64,000 nucleotides of DNA. It comes from Bacillus crepusculi. GTDB lineage: Bacteria > Bacillota > Bacilli > Bacillales > Bacillaceae. The notes below the pieces were generated by a model that was not told where the DNA came from, did no database searches, and worked only from the letters and a program-made list of their open reading frames with translations. The stretch's first letter is position 1; each line of letters begins with the position of its first letter. A program made the position numbers and the translations under genes. Location of the stretch: positions 186,001 through 250,000 of the forward strand of contig NZ_JACXXE010000004.1 in NCBI RefSeq assembly GCF_014764715.1, in the 5' to 3' direction. This document shows, one piece after another, positions 34,340 to 42,823 of this stretch.

Positions 34340-34936
34340 TCAATCAATTTCTACCCGTATGGGTGTACAGCTTGCGCCATTGCACTTTCCAATATCTGCA
34401 GGGCATGCAGACACCGCTACAATAAGGTCCATTTCGGCACGCAGACGAATATAATCACCGGGGAGCGATTTTGGCAGTTCCACAGACAGCTTTCCTTTTT
34501 CATCAATGACCGTATTCATAAAGGCATTAAAAGGATAGTACATATCCTCCTTTGGGATACCAAATGGCTCAAAGGCAGTCCGCAGATTATCGTAGCATGT
34601 ATGCATTACCTCTAAATGCGTCCGGCCATATAAAAGCTGATACATTTCTTGCCGGCAGGCAGGCATGTATAAATCATGGCATTCCACTGTATCTTCAATG
34701 ACTGTAAACATCGGTTTATATAAATTAGAATAGAGCTTATCACCTTTTTTCACTTTAGACGAGAACAGGCTGTCCATTGTCGCGCCTTGATCAAATTTTT
34801 CATAGAAATCCTTTTCATGATAAGCCATTACATCTGCTACTTGCTGTCCTTCGACATCGACTACTCGCATACATTGGCCTTTTCCTAAGCGAAAGCCGTG
34901 TCCATCCTTTGGTAAAATCACGTATTCGCCGTTCAT
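34340..34936 (-). CDS. ycgI: DUF1989 / urea carboxylase-associated-like protein YcgI
   Basis: About 198 residues from the ATG at 34936 (AAGGAGTGCATGTG upstream; an in-frame start at 34969 lacks a site). The DUF1989 family is seen in GQCMRVVDVEGQQVADVMAY, the central ECHDLYMPACRQEMY (His and Cys that may bind metal) and CNGASCTPIRVEI at the end. Some family members accompany urea carboxylase or guanidine genes. Here it is divergent from the ycgH amino-acid permease, as in B. subtilis. Its biochemical function is not established. Confidence 0.85.
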   Translation of the reverse strand: MNGEYVILPKDGHGFRLGKGQCMRVVDVEGQQVADVMAYHEKDFYEKFDQGATMDSLFSSKVKKGDKLYSNLYKPMFTVIEDTVECHDLYMPACRQEMYQLLYGRTHLEVMHTCYDNLRTAFEPFGIPKEDMYYPFNAFMNTVIDEKGKLSVELPKSLPGDYIRLRAEMDLIVAVSACPADIGKCNGASCTPIRVEID

Positions 34937-35015
34937 CACATGCACTCCTTTCCATGACAGTATGCCCAAAACGTCCCCTTGATCATGTATAAAAAAAGGG
35001 CGCGGTTACAAGCTA

Positions 35016-36362
35016 ATGTCATTGAATTGGAAAGGTGTTGCACGTACATTGAAAGAACAATCTTTATCTTGGTGGCAGCTTTCTCTCATCGGAGTCGGCT
35101 GTACAATCGGCACTGGTTTTTTCCTTGGTTCCAGCATCGCCATTACAAAGTCCGGTTATTCCGTCTGTATTTCATTTTTGCTTGCGGCGGTTGGAACCTA
35201 TCTCGTCTTTAAACATTTGGCGGCGATGACAGCTGAAAACCCTGATAAAGGGTCATTTTGCTCCTATGCTCGGAAAGCATATGGGCGCTGGGCAGGCTTT
35301 AGCAACGGCTGGGTGTATTGGTTTGCAGAAATGCTCATTACAGGAAGTCAGCTAACAGCGATTTCTCTTTTTACCCGACACTGGTTTCCATCCGTTCCAC
35401 TGTGGGTGTTTTCGGCGATATATTCCGCTCTTGCCCTGCTTGTGATTATCATTGGGCTGTCTTCTTTTCAAAAGACTGAAAATGTCCTTGCGGTGCTGAA
35501 AACTGGAGCAATCCTGCTATTTATGATCCTAGCCGTTCTTGTTTTATGCGGCATTCTTACAGATCATAAACCGGACCTTCATCTACCAAACAAAGATCAC
35601 GAATGGATGCCCCTTGGCCCGCTTGGTCTTTGGAATGGCTTGATTTACGCATTTTATGCATTTGGGGGAATTGAAGTCATGGGACTGATGGCCGTTCATT
35701 TAAAGAAACCGAAGGACGCCGCAAAATCTGGACGTGTGATGCTATTGATTCTTGCTGTCATTTATATCGTCTCCATCGGACTTGCGCTTTTGCTTGTTCC
35801 AGTGACAGCCTTTAACGAAAACAGCAGTCCATTTATTACATCATTAGAGCCCTTTCATTTGTCGATCTTTCTTCATATCTTTAATGGCATTTTCATTATT
35901 GCCGGTTTTTCTACATTGGTTGCTTCTCTATATGCAGTCACCACACTGCTTGGCACGATGTCGGAGCATCAAGATGCGCCTGCTTGTTTTAAACAAAAAG
36001 ACCCCTTTCATGTCAGATGGTCTTCGATTATCTTAACTGCTGCTGGATTAATTGTCTCGATTTTACTTGCACTGTTTTTGTCCAAACACATCTATGAGCA
36101 TCTCACAACAGCAGCCGGCCTTACCCTTCTGTACACATGGGTATTCATCCTGTTTTCAAGTAAAAAGCTATCAAAGCCATCTACTCGCCAAACGTGCGAA
36201 ATGATTCTTGCGCTGCTCTTAATTGGAGCCGCCGTTTCAGGCACATTGACAGAGGAAAGCGGGCGACCAGGCTTTTTTATCAGCATTGGGATCATTGCAG
36301 TGATTGCCCTCATGGTGCTATTTATGAAGAAAAAGTGGAAACAGGATCAGACCGCATCATAA
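35016..36362 (+). CDS. ycgH: Amino-acid permease YcgH
   Basis: A 448-residue APC-superfamily permease with about 12 helices. WWQLSLIGVGCTIGTGFFLG in helix 1 is the conserved unwound substrate site, and YAFYAFGGIEVMGLMAVHLK in helix 6 the matching glycine/glutamate stretch. Probably a proton-coupled amino-acid importer. Divergent from ycgI. Its last 6 bp overlap the convergent ycgG stop, so there is no room for a terminator between the two genes. Confidence 0.88.
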   Translation: MSLNWKGVARTLKEQSLSWWQLSLIGVGCTIGTGFFLGSSIAITKSGYSVCISFLLAAVGTYLVFKHLAAMTAENPDKGSFCSYARKAYGRWAGFSNGWVYWFAEMLITGSQLTAISLFTRHWFPSVPLWVFSAIYSALALLVIIIGLSSFQKTENVLAVLKTGAILLFMILAVLVLCGILTDHKPDLHLPNKDHEWMPLGPLGLWNGLIYAFYAFGGIEVMGLMAVHLKKPKDAAKSGRVMLLILAVIYIVSIGLALLLVPVTAFNENSSPFITSLEPFHLSIFLHIFNGIFIIAGFSTLVASLYAVTTLLGTMSEHQDAPACFKQKDPFHVRWSSIILTAAGLIVSILLALFLSKHIYEHLTTAAGLTLLYTWVFILFSSKKLSKPSTRQTCEMILALLLIGAAVSGTLTEESGRPGFFISIGIIAVIALMVLFMKKKWKQDQTAS

Positions 36363-37115
36363 TTTCATCATGTTTTTTAATGCAGTAAATGGACATTTGG
36401 CGGAGGCTGGTTTCTCCGCCTCATCATCTGAGAGAAAATATTGTTTCCATTCATGATTTGTTGGATCACCATACCATTTTAATGATGAATGAATGCTGAC
36501 CTCATCATACGCTTTGAGCCGCTTGCGAACGAGCTGGCTCATTTTTTGTCCAAACTTGGTCGAACCATTCAATTTCTCAAATACCCATCTAGGCTGAAAT
36601 GCCATCATGACATAAGGGAAATGGCGGCTTTTTCTAAGTTTATGAGCTGGTGTGGAACACAAAATAAAATACGCTTCCCCATGAAAGCAATATTCCCACT
36701 CATGATGATGAGGGTCTGGTGATATCTCCTCAGGCCATGGCATTTTATCCTTTTGGTGCAGTCGTTGAAGCAATGACCAAAACTGCTGCTCAAACTCTTC
36801 AAGCGGGCTTTCCTTTAAGTCCTGCGGCGTTTCAAAAAAACAGATAAGTGAAGCATATTGACCGGTTTGTTTCGCACAGCTTTGATATTCTCTAAGCAGC
36901 TGCGCTAATTCTTCAACAGCTTCTTCCTTTCTCGGATCACCAACAAATCCATAACGCAAATGATCGAGAAAAAATCCCTGTCTTCCGGGTACACAAGGGA
37001 ATGTATCTGCCTCATCTCCTACCATCTCTCCAAATTGTGTGAAAGCATCCTGCTTCCATTCTTCTAATGATCGTAGATTTTGATCAAGGCAACTTTTTGC
37101 ATACAGCTGGACCAT
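36357..37115 (-). CDS. ycgG: YqcI/YcgG family protein
   Basis: A 252-residue soluble protein of the YqcI/YcgG family: FPCVPGRQGFFLDHLRYGFV near the start, AYFILCSTPAHKLRKSR and FPYVMMAFQPRWVFE in the middle, and a C-terminal CPFTAL stretch. Cys and His in the FPC…H and CPF motifs are conserved in the family. The function is unknown. Start behind AGGTGGAAGG. Convergent with ycgH with a 6-bp overlap of coding ends. Confidence 0.85.
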   Translation of the reverse strand: MVQLYAKSCLDQNLRSLEEWKQDAFTQFGEMVGDEADTFPCVPGRQGFFLDHLRYGFVGDPRKEEAVEELAQLLREYQSCAKQTGQYASLICFFETPQDLKESPLEEFEQQFWSLLQRLHQKDKMPWPEEISPDPHHHEWEYCFHGEAYFILCSTPAHKLRKSRHFPYVMMAFQPRWVFEKLNGSTKFGQKMSQLVRKRLKAYDEVSIHSSLKWYGDPTNHEWKQYFLSDDEAEKPASAKCPFTALKNMMKL

Positions 37116-37307
37116 TTCCTTCCACCTCGTTTTAGCGTCTTCTCCATAGCCTATGAGGAAAAAAGGCTGTGGTGACTGTCCCTAAGCGACTTTCCTTGCG
37201 CATTCACAAGATGGATTTTCTGGTTCCATTGAGTTAATGATGTATGTTCAGACGAATGTATATAACCGGCATACTGCTTCTTTTAATAGAGCGCTTTTGT
37301 ATCACTC

Positions 37308-37439
37308 CTATGAGCGTTTTTTCATCAATAAGACGGAATCCAACCCCCAATAAATAAGGGCTGCGAAAAAGCTGAACAAATAGACTTTGTAGCTAATAAA
37401 CACAACAAGTCCATAATCAATCCATAACGCCAAAGCCAT
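37308..37439 (-). CDS. Possible small membrane protein (43 residues)
   Basis: A short ORF in the 414-bp gap between ycgG and ycgF. From the ATG at 37439 (GGTAGGAT upstream) it would encode 43 residues, mostly hydrophobic (LWIDYGLVVFISYKVYLFSF, then AALIYWGLDSVLLM) and ending in KKRS, the pattern of a small two-helix membrane protein with positive tail. An ATG at 37454 would add five residues. No family recognised. The rest of the gap shows no other gene. Confidence 0.4.
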   Translation of the reverse strand: MALALWIDYGLVVFISYKVYLFSFFAALIYWGLDSVLLMKKRS

Positions 37440-37529
37440 TTTATATCCTACCATTATTCAAGAATGTTCCATCTCCATCAATCCTTACAAAAAAACAGAC
37501 TGATACATTCAGTCTGTTTTATAGCCCTT

Positions 37530-38159
37530 CTATCCAATGAGCGCCATGATGCCTTGATATCCAAAATAAGCACCGAAACCGAGTAAAGATAGACCTGCAA
37601 GAACCGATAAACCATGAAGGACCCGTTCACTTAAATAACGCCTAAACGTACTAGCGAGCAGCGCCATACAAAAATCCCATATCAGCATGCCGATAAAAAT
37701 AGCCAAGCTGTACATCAGCATTTGGGAAGCTCCATACTTTTCGATCGTATTGGCCAAAATACTGCCATAGATCCCGAGCCAAAATAAAATACTGAGCGGA
37801 TTGGAAAGAGAAATGACAAACCCTGTCATGAACGAATGACTGAACGACGTATTTCCTCCGTCCTTCTTCAGGCTCTCCTGCAAATTGATTTTACGCAGAC
37901 TCTCAATGCCGGTATAGGTCAGAACGAAAAAGCCGAACAGCCACAAAAAGGTTTTCACAAGAGGTGCGGTCAAAAGCTGGGCGACACCAAAATAAATGAG
38001 GAGCATATAGACAATATCCGCAGCCATCGCTCCCAAACCAAAAATCCACGCGTGCCAAAATCCACTTTTGATCCCTCTGTCAATTTGGGCTGCATTGACT
38101 GGCCCAACAGGCGCTGAAAGTGCCACCCCTAAAAAGATATAACCAAAAAACACCGCCAC
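37530..38159 (-). CDS. ycgF: LysE-family exporter YcgF
   Basis: A 209-residue membrane protein of the LysE/RhtB exporter family with about six helices; LGVALSAPVGPVNAAQIDRG is the typical N-terminal motif and ISLSNPLSILFWLGIY the central one. It starts with GTG at 38159 behind AAGGAGG. Family members export amino acids or homoserine lactone-like compounds. In B. subtilis ycgF lies close to lctP/mdr; here the ntd cluster has come between. Confidence 0.87.
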   Translation of the reverse strand: MAVFFGYIFLGVALSAPVGPVNAAQIDRGIKSGFWHAWIFGLGAMAADIVYMLLIYFGVAQLLTAPLVKTFLWLFGFFVLTYTGIESLRKINLQESLKKDGGNTSFSHSFMTGFVISLSNPLSILFWLGIYGSILANTIEKYGASQMLMYSLAIFIGMLIWDFCMALLASTFRRYLSERVLHGLSVLAGLSLLGFGAYFGYQGIMALIG

Positions 38160-38262
38160 ATAGACGTCCTCCTTTTGATGCTGACTTGTACATATTATTC
38201 AAATACTCGGTGTTTTAGTACAAGTCCTTTGGGAAGTAGCGTCACACATGGCTGAAAACCAG

Positions 38263-39450
38263 TTACCGATCCGCTTTCATCACCGACTGCTGCGGGCGCA
38301 CCCTTTCTTTTTTCTTAGAACGATTCATTTGAAGGGCAGCCCCAAACAAAAGAACAGCTAAGAAGGCGAAAACAAAGACAGCACTTGCCGCTCCTGCCCA
38401 TTCAAGACTAAATCCAATGAAAAAGGACAAGCAGGCGCCGCCCAAGCTCGCGGCTGCAATAAAGTAACTCGTTGCCTCGTCGATGGCATTTTCAATCATT
38501 AATGCAGATGCCGTCAGTGCGATTGGAAACATGCCAGCTGCGCACAGGCCGATGAAAAAGATGAGAATCAGTTGCGCGGCTATGTGGGTTGTCAGCGCAA
38601 ATACAACGAGCAGCAGAATCATAAGAGCCGCACTTAGCTTTAAAAAACGCAGCGGATGCAGCTGATCCGCCTTTCTCGCAATCACGGTTCTGCCGATGAC
38701 AATGGCCGTCCAAAAAGTAGAGACTGCAAAAAGGCCCCAATTTTCTCCCCCTTTTTCCAGCATGATCGACGGCAAAAAGTTCGCAAAGTTCGTTTCAATC
38801 CCTGCGTAAAAAAAGGCAAAGCAGATCATGAGCACAACAATCATTCGACTATTTCGATCAACAAGTAAGGACGGCTTCCTCATCTCTTTAGAAGGAGCAT
38901 CCATCTGCCCATGAGGCAATTTGTTCATAAAGATCAGCCAGAGTATCAGAAAAAATGTCAGCGCACCAACCTGAAATAAAAACACATATTGCCACGTCTG
39001 TTCTGTGACGGTCAGTAGGATCACAAGTGGAAATAACAGCGCACCTAATCCAAAAAAGACCTCCATGATGCTGATTCGCTTGGCACTGTTTGCCATCGAA
39101 ATCACATACGCCCCGGCCGTTGTCTCAAGACTACCAGCACCGCTCCCAAGAAAAAAACCTGCCAGCACAAGTGTTGTCCAGCCCGGTACCAAAAGTCCAA
39201 GGAGAAGCGAACCGATCATCAACAAAAGACCCATGGTCAAAACAGCGCCATAGCCTTTTTTTCTCACAAGAATGGGGGATAACAAAACACCTGTTAAAAA
39301 ACCAATAAACTGAAAAAAGATTAAAGAAGATAATTCCCCAGGACCCTTATCATAACTAGATAGCAAATAAGGAGTTAGGCTGCCAAAAAACACATGAATG
39401 GTCCCAATAAAAAAATAAAAAACACAGCCAAAATAAAACACTTTTTTCAT
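38263..39450 (-). CDS. glcP: Glucose/mannose:H+ symporter GlcP-like MFS protein
   Basis: About 395 residues from the ATG at 39450 (AGAGGAAGTG upstream); a start at 39483 would lie inside a terminator-like hairpin. Twelve helices of the FucP/GlcP branch of the major facilitator superfamily (GTIHVFFGSLTPYLLSSYDK at the start, GSGAGSLETTAGAYV in helix 4). In B. subtilis glcP follows ntdABC, the same order as here, and can supply glucose for kanosamine synthesis. Export of the product is an alternative role. Confidence 0.82.
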   Translation of the reverse strand: MKKVFYFGCVFYFFIGTIHVFFGSLTPYLLSSYDKGPGELSSLIFFQFIGFLTGVLLSPILVRKKGYGAVLTMGLLLMIGSLLLGLLVPGWTTLVLAGFFLGSGAGSLETTAGAYVISMANSAKRISIMEVFFGLGALLFPLVILLTVTEQTWQYVFLFQVGALTFFLILWLIFMNKLPHGQMDAPSKEMRKPSLLVDRNSRMIVVLMICFAFFYAGIETNFANFLPSIMLEKGGENWGLFAVSTFWTAIVIGRTVIARKADQLHPLRFLKLSAALMILLLVVFALTTHIAAQLILIFFIGLCAAGMFPIALTASALMIENAIDEATSYFIAAASLGGACLSFFIGFSLEWAGAASAVFVFAFLAVLLFGAALQMNRSKKKERVRPQQSVMKADR

Positions 39451-39465
39451 CTTTTCACTTCCTCT

Positions 39466-39498
39466 AAAAAGGAGCGGAGTCATGAAATCCTCCGCTCC
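39466..39498 (-). terminator. Attenuator/terminator between ntdC and glcP
   Basis: GGAGCGGAG (39471-39479) pairs with CTCCGCTCC (39490-39498); the minus strand continues TTTTTAG. It would reduce glcP expression relative to ntdABC. Confidence 0.8.
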
Positions 39499-39504
39499 AC
39501 CTCT

Positions 39505-40551
39505 TTAATATGCCTGTGCAGACACGACAGCTTCTTCCCTCTCAAAGCACGTATTGAGCGCAGCCTGCGCGCGATATCCATCTTCAAAATCAGCCACCTT
39601 CATATGAGATGGGTATGGATCTGTATTCACCCAATGCATCAGCTGATCACGGAATATATCAGACCACCCGTAAAATTCATTTGGCGGGTCAGTCAGCAAG
39701 GTTTGCGGCATTTGATGACGCTCCACACACAAGCCATCGCTGATCTCATATTCGTTTTTCATGTTCGTATGGTATTTGAATACCTTGTCATGTCCAACGA
39801 CTTCTACACTAAATCCGCATTCCTCAGGCTGCGTGCTTTTGGATGTCACCAAATGAAAGAACACTTGATTCTCCATTTGACCGAAAATTTCGGTATGATC
39901 ATCCACCTGTACCTTTTTCTCTTCTTTTTCCTTTACATGTGTCAGCATCTTCGTGTTAAGTGATTCTTTTTTCATTTCACTGCCAAATAAGTACCACAGC
40001 ATATCGATCAAATGAATGCCAAGATCCCCTAGTGCACCACTCGTGCGCAGACTCTCGCCGCTGTCTCTCCATGAAAATGTCTTTCTTCTTAGGGCACTGT
40101 TTTTCTTAAAATGAGTTCTGACTGTCAAAATGCGGCCTAATTCACCGTTGGCAATCAAGTTCTTCAAAATATTCACAAAGGATAAGTAACGATAGTTGAA
40201 GCCTATACTGGCTTGAACCTGGAACTGTTTGGCTGTCTCCACCATTTCCTTCGCTTCCTTCAGCGACACAGCCATCGGTTTTTCACATAAAATCGGCTGT
40301 CCTGCTCTTAGCGCCTGAAGGGCATGGTCCTTGTGACAAAAATTAGGGGAGGCAATGATCAACCCGTCAGATGCATCCGCTAGCGCATCGATACTTGAAT
40401 ACACCCGTCCGCCGTACTGTTTAATGAATCCCTGTGCAACCGACTCGTGCAAATCATAGACACCAGATAATTCTGCACCTTTGATCGTTGATAATGCTCT
40501 TGCATGTGCTTTTGCAATATTCCCTGCTCCAACAATTCCAATTTTCTTCAT
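39505..40551 (-). CDS. ntdC: Glucose-6-phosphate 3-dehydrogenase NtdC
   Basis: A 348-residue Gfo/Idh/MocA oxidoreductase: Rossmann motif GIVGAGNIAKAHA, the dinucleotide strand IASPNFCHKDHAL, EKP (CEKPMAVSLKEA) with catalytic Lys, and GALGDLGIHLIDMLWYLFG with Asp-His. In the ntd pathway it oxidises glucose 6-phosphate at C3 with NAD+. Its ATG overlaps the ntdB stop by 4 bp, so the two are coupled. Confidence 0.92.
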   Translation of the reverse strand: MKKIGIVGAGNIAKAHARALSTIKGAELSGVYDLHESVAQGFIKQYGGRVYSSIDALADASDGLIIASPNFCHKDHALQALRAGQPILCEKPMAVSLKEAKEMVETAKQFQVQASIGFNYRYLSFVNILKNLIANGELGRILTVRTHFKKNSALRRKTFSWRDSGESLRTSGALGDLGIHLIDMLWYLFGSEMKKESLNTKMLTHVKEKEEKKVQVDDHTEIFGQMENQVFFHLVTSKSTQPEECGFSVEVVGHDKVFKYHTNMKNEYEISDGLCVERHQMPQTLLTDPPNEFYGWSDIFRDQLMHWVNTDPYPSHMKVADFEDGYRAQAALNTCFEREEAVVSAQAY

Positions 40552-41414
40552 GAATGTGCCTCCTCATGTTTATACATCACTGTTTTCAGTGTTTCATAGA
40601 TTCCTTTTGCATACCCATGATGACAAATTTGGTGATGGTGCCGTTTGGCTTCGGCCGTTGCATTTTGGACGAGGAACCCGTGTGTGACGGATTGAAGCAT
40701 CCGCAAATCGTTCCCACTATCACCAAAGGCAAAGCCTTGATCTTTTGATAGATCATATTGGTTCAGCATAAAGCGGACAATTTCATCCTTACCTGTCCCG
40801 ACAGGTAAAAAATCGACATCATAGCAGTCCGCAGGATCTCCTGCGAGCGGATTGCATTTGTTGATGTTGACCGCCACCCCCCGCTCTTTGGCAAGTGTTT
40901 GGATGAACGATAGATGATGAAGGTCTGTCCGTTCATCCTGCTCCTGATAATAGAAATTTTTCTTATACCCTGAGCTACCTAGCTGCGTTTGCGGCCTGAG
41001 GGTAATCCCCTTTTCACGTACGGTTTGCAGGATGGATTCAATTTTCTCATCTGAAAAGCCCTGCGCATCCAGCCGTTTCATCCATTCCGCATCTGGCTCT
41101 CCAAAGCAAGCATCTGATGTATACACAATTTCAGTCCCTAGGTTCGACGCGATGAAATGTGGGAACTGATGAAAACCGCCTTTTTCCATTTTACTCGTGA
41201 CAGAATCGAGGCTGCTTCCCGTCACCCAGCCCAGCATAAGCTGTCCTGCTTCGCTCTTTTCTGCCACAAAGGCTTCCAGCCGCTTGACATCCTCTCTCTG
41301 CTCCTCTGTCATCCCGTGAGAATAATAGGTTTCATCAAAGTCACAGAAGACGATCCACTGCGGATTCTGCGGCTGATGCAGAAGCTGTTTATTGAATGGA
41401 AGATTTGATAACAT
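40548..41414 (-). CDS. ntdB: Kanosamine-6-phosphate phosphatase NtdB
   Basis: About 288 residues from the ATG at 41414 (GAGGGGGTTCATC upstream); a longer frame to 41585 runs inside ntdA and is not used. HAD phosphatase: VFCDFDETYYSH (nucleophile Asp), TGSS (motif II), and FAFGDSGNDLRML (motif IV). It dephosphorylates kanosamine 6-phosphate as the last step to kanosamine. It overlaps ntdA by 26 bp and ntdC by 4 bp, a tightly coupled operon. Confidence 0.92.
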   Translation of the reverse strand: MLSNLPFNKQLLHQPQNPQWIVFCDFDETYYSHGMTEEQREDVKRLEAFVAEKSEAGQLMLGWVTGSSLDSVTSKMEKGGFHQFPHFIASNLGTEIVYTSDACFGEPDAEWMKRLDAQGFSDEKIESILQTVREKGITLRPQTQLGSSGYKKNFYYQEQDERTDLHHLSFIQTLAKERGVAVNINKCNPLAGDPADCYDVDFLPVGTGKDEIVRFMLNQYDLSKDQGFAFGDSGNDLRMLQSVTHGFLVQNATAEAKRHHHQICHHGYAKGIYETLKTVMYKHEEAHS

Positions 41415-42714
41415 GATGAACCCCCTCGATGACCTTTTCCTGATCCTGTAGCGGCATGCCTGGATACAGCGGCAAGTGAAGTAATTGCTGTGCTGCTTTT
41501 TCTGTATGCGGAAGCGATGTTTGTTTATACTTTTTAGAAACAAGATTTGTTTGATGCTGATGCGATAGAATAGGGTAATAGACATCTGTCTCTATGCCCA
41601 TCTCCAGCAATTGCGCTGCCAGCTCATCTCTGTCTCCTTTCAGCACCCTGATCGGGAATAGATGCCATACATGATCGTCCGTCAGCTTCGGAAGCTTCAA
41701 GTATCCTTCATCCTCAAGCGTTTGCAGCTGATCCATGTATCGCTTTGCTAAGTAAAAACGTTTAAAGTTTTGCAGACCTAAATACTTCATCCTTTCTAGT
41801 CCGATCGCTGCCTGCAAGTTATCGATCTTGGAATTAAAGCCGTAGTCACTGCGTTTAACATTTTTCTTTCCAGGCTCAAAGCCGTGATAGCTGATCTCGA
41901 TGCATTTTTCGGCTAAGGCTTCATCATTTGTGGCAATAGCCCCTGCCTTTCCGCAGACTCCGAGATTTTTGTATGGATTAAAGCTGAGAACAAGTCCATC
42001 TCCATAAGCCCCAAGACCACTGCTGCCAATCGCCTGACAGCCATCCTCAATGATTTTCAGACCATGTTGTTTCGCAATTGCCGAAATGGCCTTCATATCC
42101 GCTTGCTTTCCATATAAATGAACTGGAAGAATGCATACTGTTTTATCTGTGATATGCTTCTCAATTTCACTCGGTGCCAGGCAGTAGGTATCTGGGTCAA
42201 TATCGGCATAGACTGGAACAGCTCCAATGGCAAGCACTGCATTTTCTGTTGCAGCAAAGCTATTCGCTGGCAGAATGACCTCGTCTCCTGGATGGACACC
42301 TGCTGATATGAGGCTGATCATGAGGGCATCTGTTCCACTTGACGTGGCAATGACATATTTTTTCCCTAAGTACTCTGCGAGCGTTTTTTCAAACCTTGGA
42401 ATATATGGACCTGAAGTAAAACGACCTGAACTTAATACTTCCTTCAGCACCTGCATAATATCATCGATCTCATCCTCTGAAATAAGTTTATCAACCGGCA
42501 GGAACGGTATCTTTTTTTCCTTATTTTGTTTATAATGGAAGAGAATTTTTTCCAAACCTATGCGCTCAATATCTTGCTCAAGGAACGTCACCAGCTTTTC
42601 ATTCGCTAGATGCTTTTCAACTGAATCAGACTTTACTTGAACACCTTGATTCATCATATCCAGCAACGGTAGATAATCCTTGCTTTTACCTGATATCTTC
42701 GTCAATATTTGCAT
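41389..42714 (-). CDS. ntdA: 3-oxo-glucose-6-phosphate:glutamate aminotransferase NtdA
   Basis: A 441-residue PLP sugar aminotransferase of the DegT/DnrJ/EryC1 family, equal in length to B. subtilis NtdA. YVIATSSGTDALMISLISAG, VHLYGKQADMKAI, IEDGCQAIGS and FNPYKNLGVCGKAG (PLP Lys) are visible. The extra ~70-residue N-terminal extension is a feature of NtdA. It aminates 3-oxo-glucose 6-phosphate to kanosamine 6-phosphate using glutamate. The start is behind TTGGAGGG; divergent from ntdR. Confidence 0.93.
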   Translation of the reverse strand: MQILTKISGKSKDYLPLLDMMNQGVQVKSDSVEKHLANEKLVTFLEQDIERIGLEKILFHYKQNKEKKIPFLPVDKLISEDEIDDIMQVLKEVLSSGRFTSGPYIPRFEKTLAEYLGKKYVIATSSGTDALMISLISAGVHPGDEVILPANSFAATENAVLAIGAVPVYADIDPDTYCLAPSEIEKHITDKTVCILPVHLYGKQADMKAISAIAKQHGLKIIEDGCQAIGSSGLGAYGDGLVLSFNPYKNLGVCGKAGAIATNDEALAEKCIEISYHGFEPGKKNVKRSDYGFNSKIDNLQAAIGLERMKYLGLQNFKRFYLAKRYMDQLQTLEDEGYLKLPKLTDDHVWHLFPIRVLKGDRDELAAQLLEMGIETDVYYPILSHQHQTNLVSKKYKQTSLPHTEKAAQQLLHLPLYPGMPLQDQEKVIEGVHHVIKSSIQ

Positions 42715-42823
42715 GCTATTCCCTCCAATTAATCAATTCCATTTGTTAATATTTAACTTGTTTCACATTGTAAATGATGTTATCGGTTTCAGAACAATAA
42801 CTTTGTGTAAAGGATTTGTTAAT
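42715..42823. promoter_or_regulatory. ntdA/ntdR divergent control region
   Basis: 109 bp between divergent starts. On the minus strand TTTACA-N17-TATTAA could be the ntdA promoter. A GTTAATATTTAAC palindrome overlaps its -10. The NtdR site is expected here but cannot be fixed by eye. Confidence 0.5.

Noticed and set aside
41415-41585. Longer N-terminus for NtdB
   Set aside because: It would overlap ntdA by almost 200 bp, has non-HAD sequence, and the ATG at 41414 has a good ribosome site.
42680-42823. Longer N-terminus for NtdR
   Set aside because: Would place 48 extra residues before the LacI helix-turn-helix and overlap the ntdA start.
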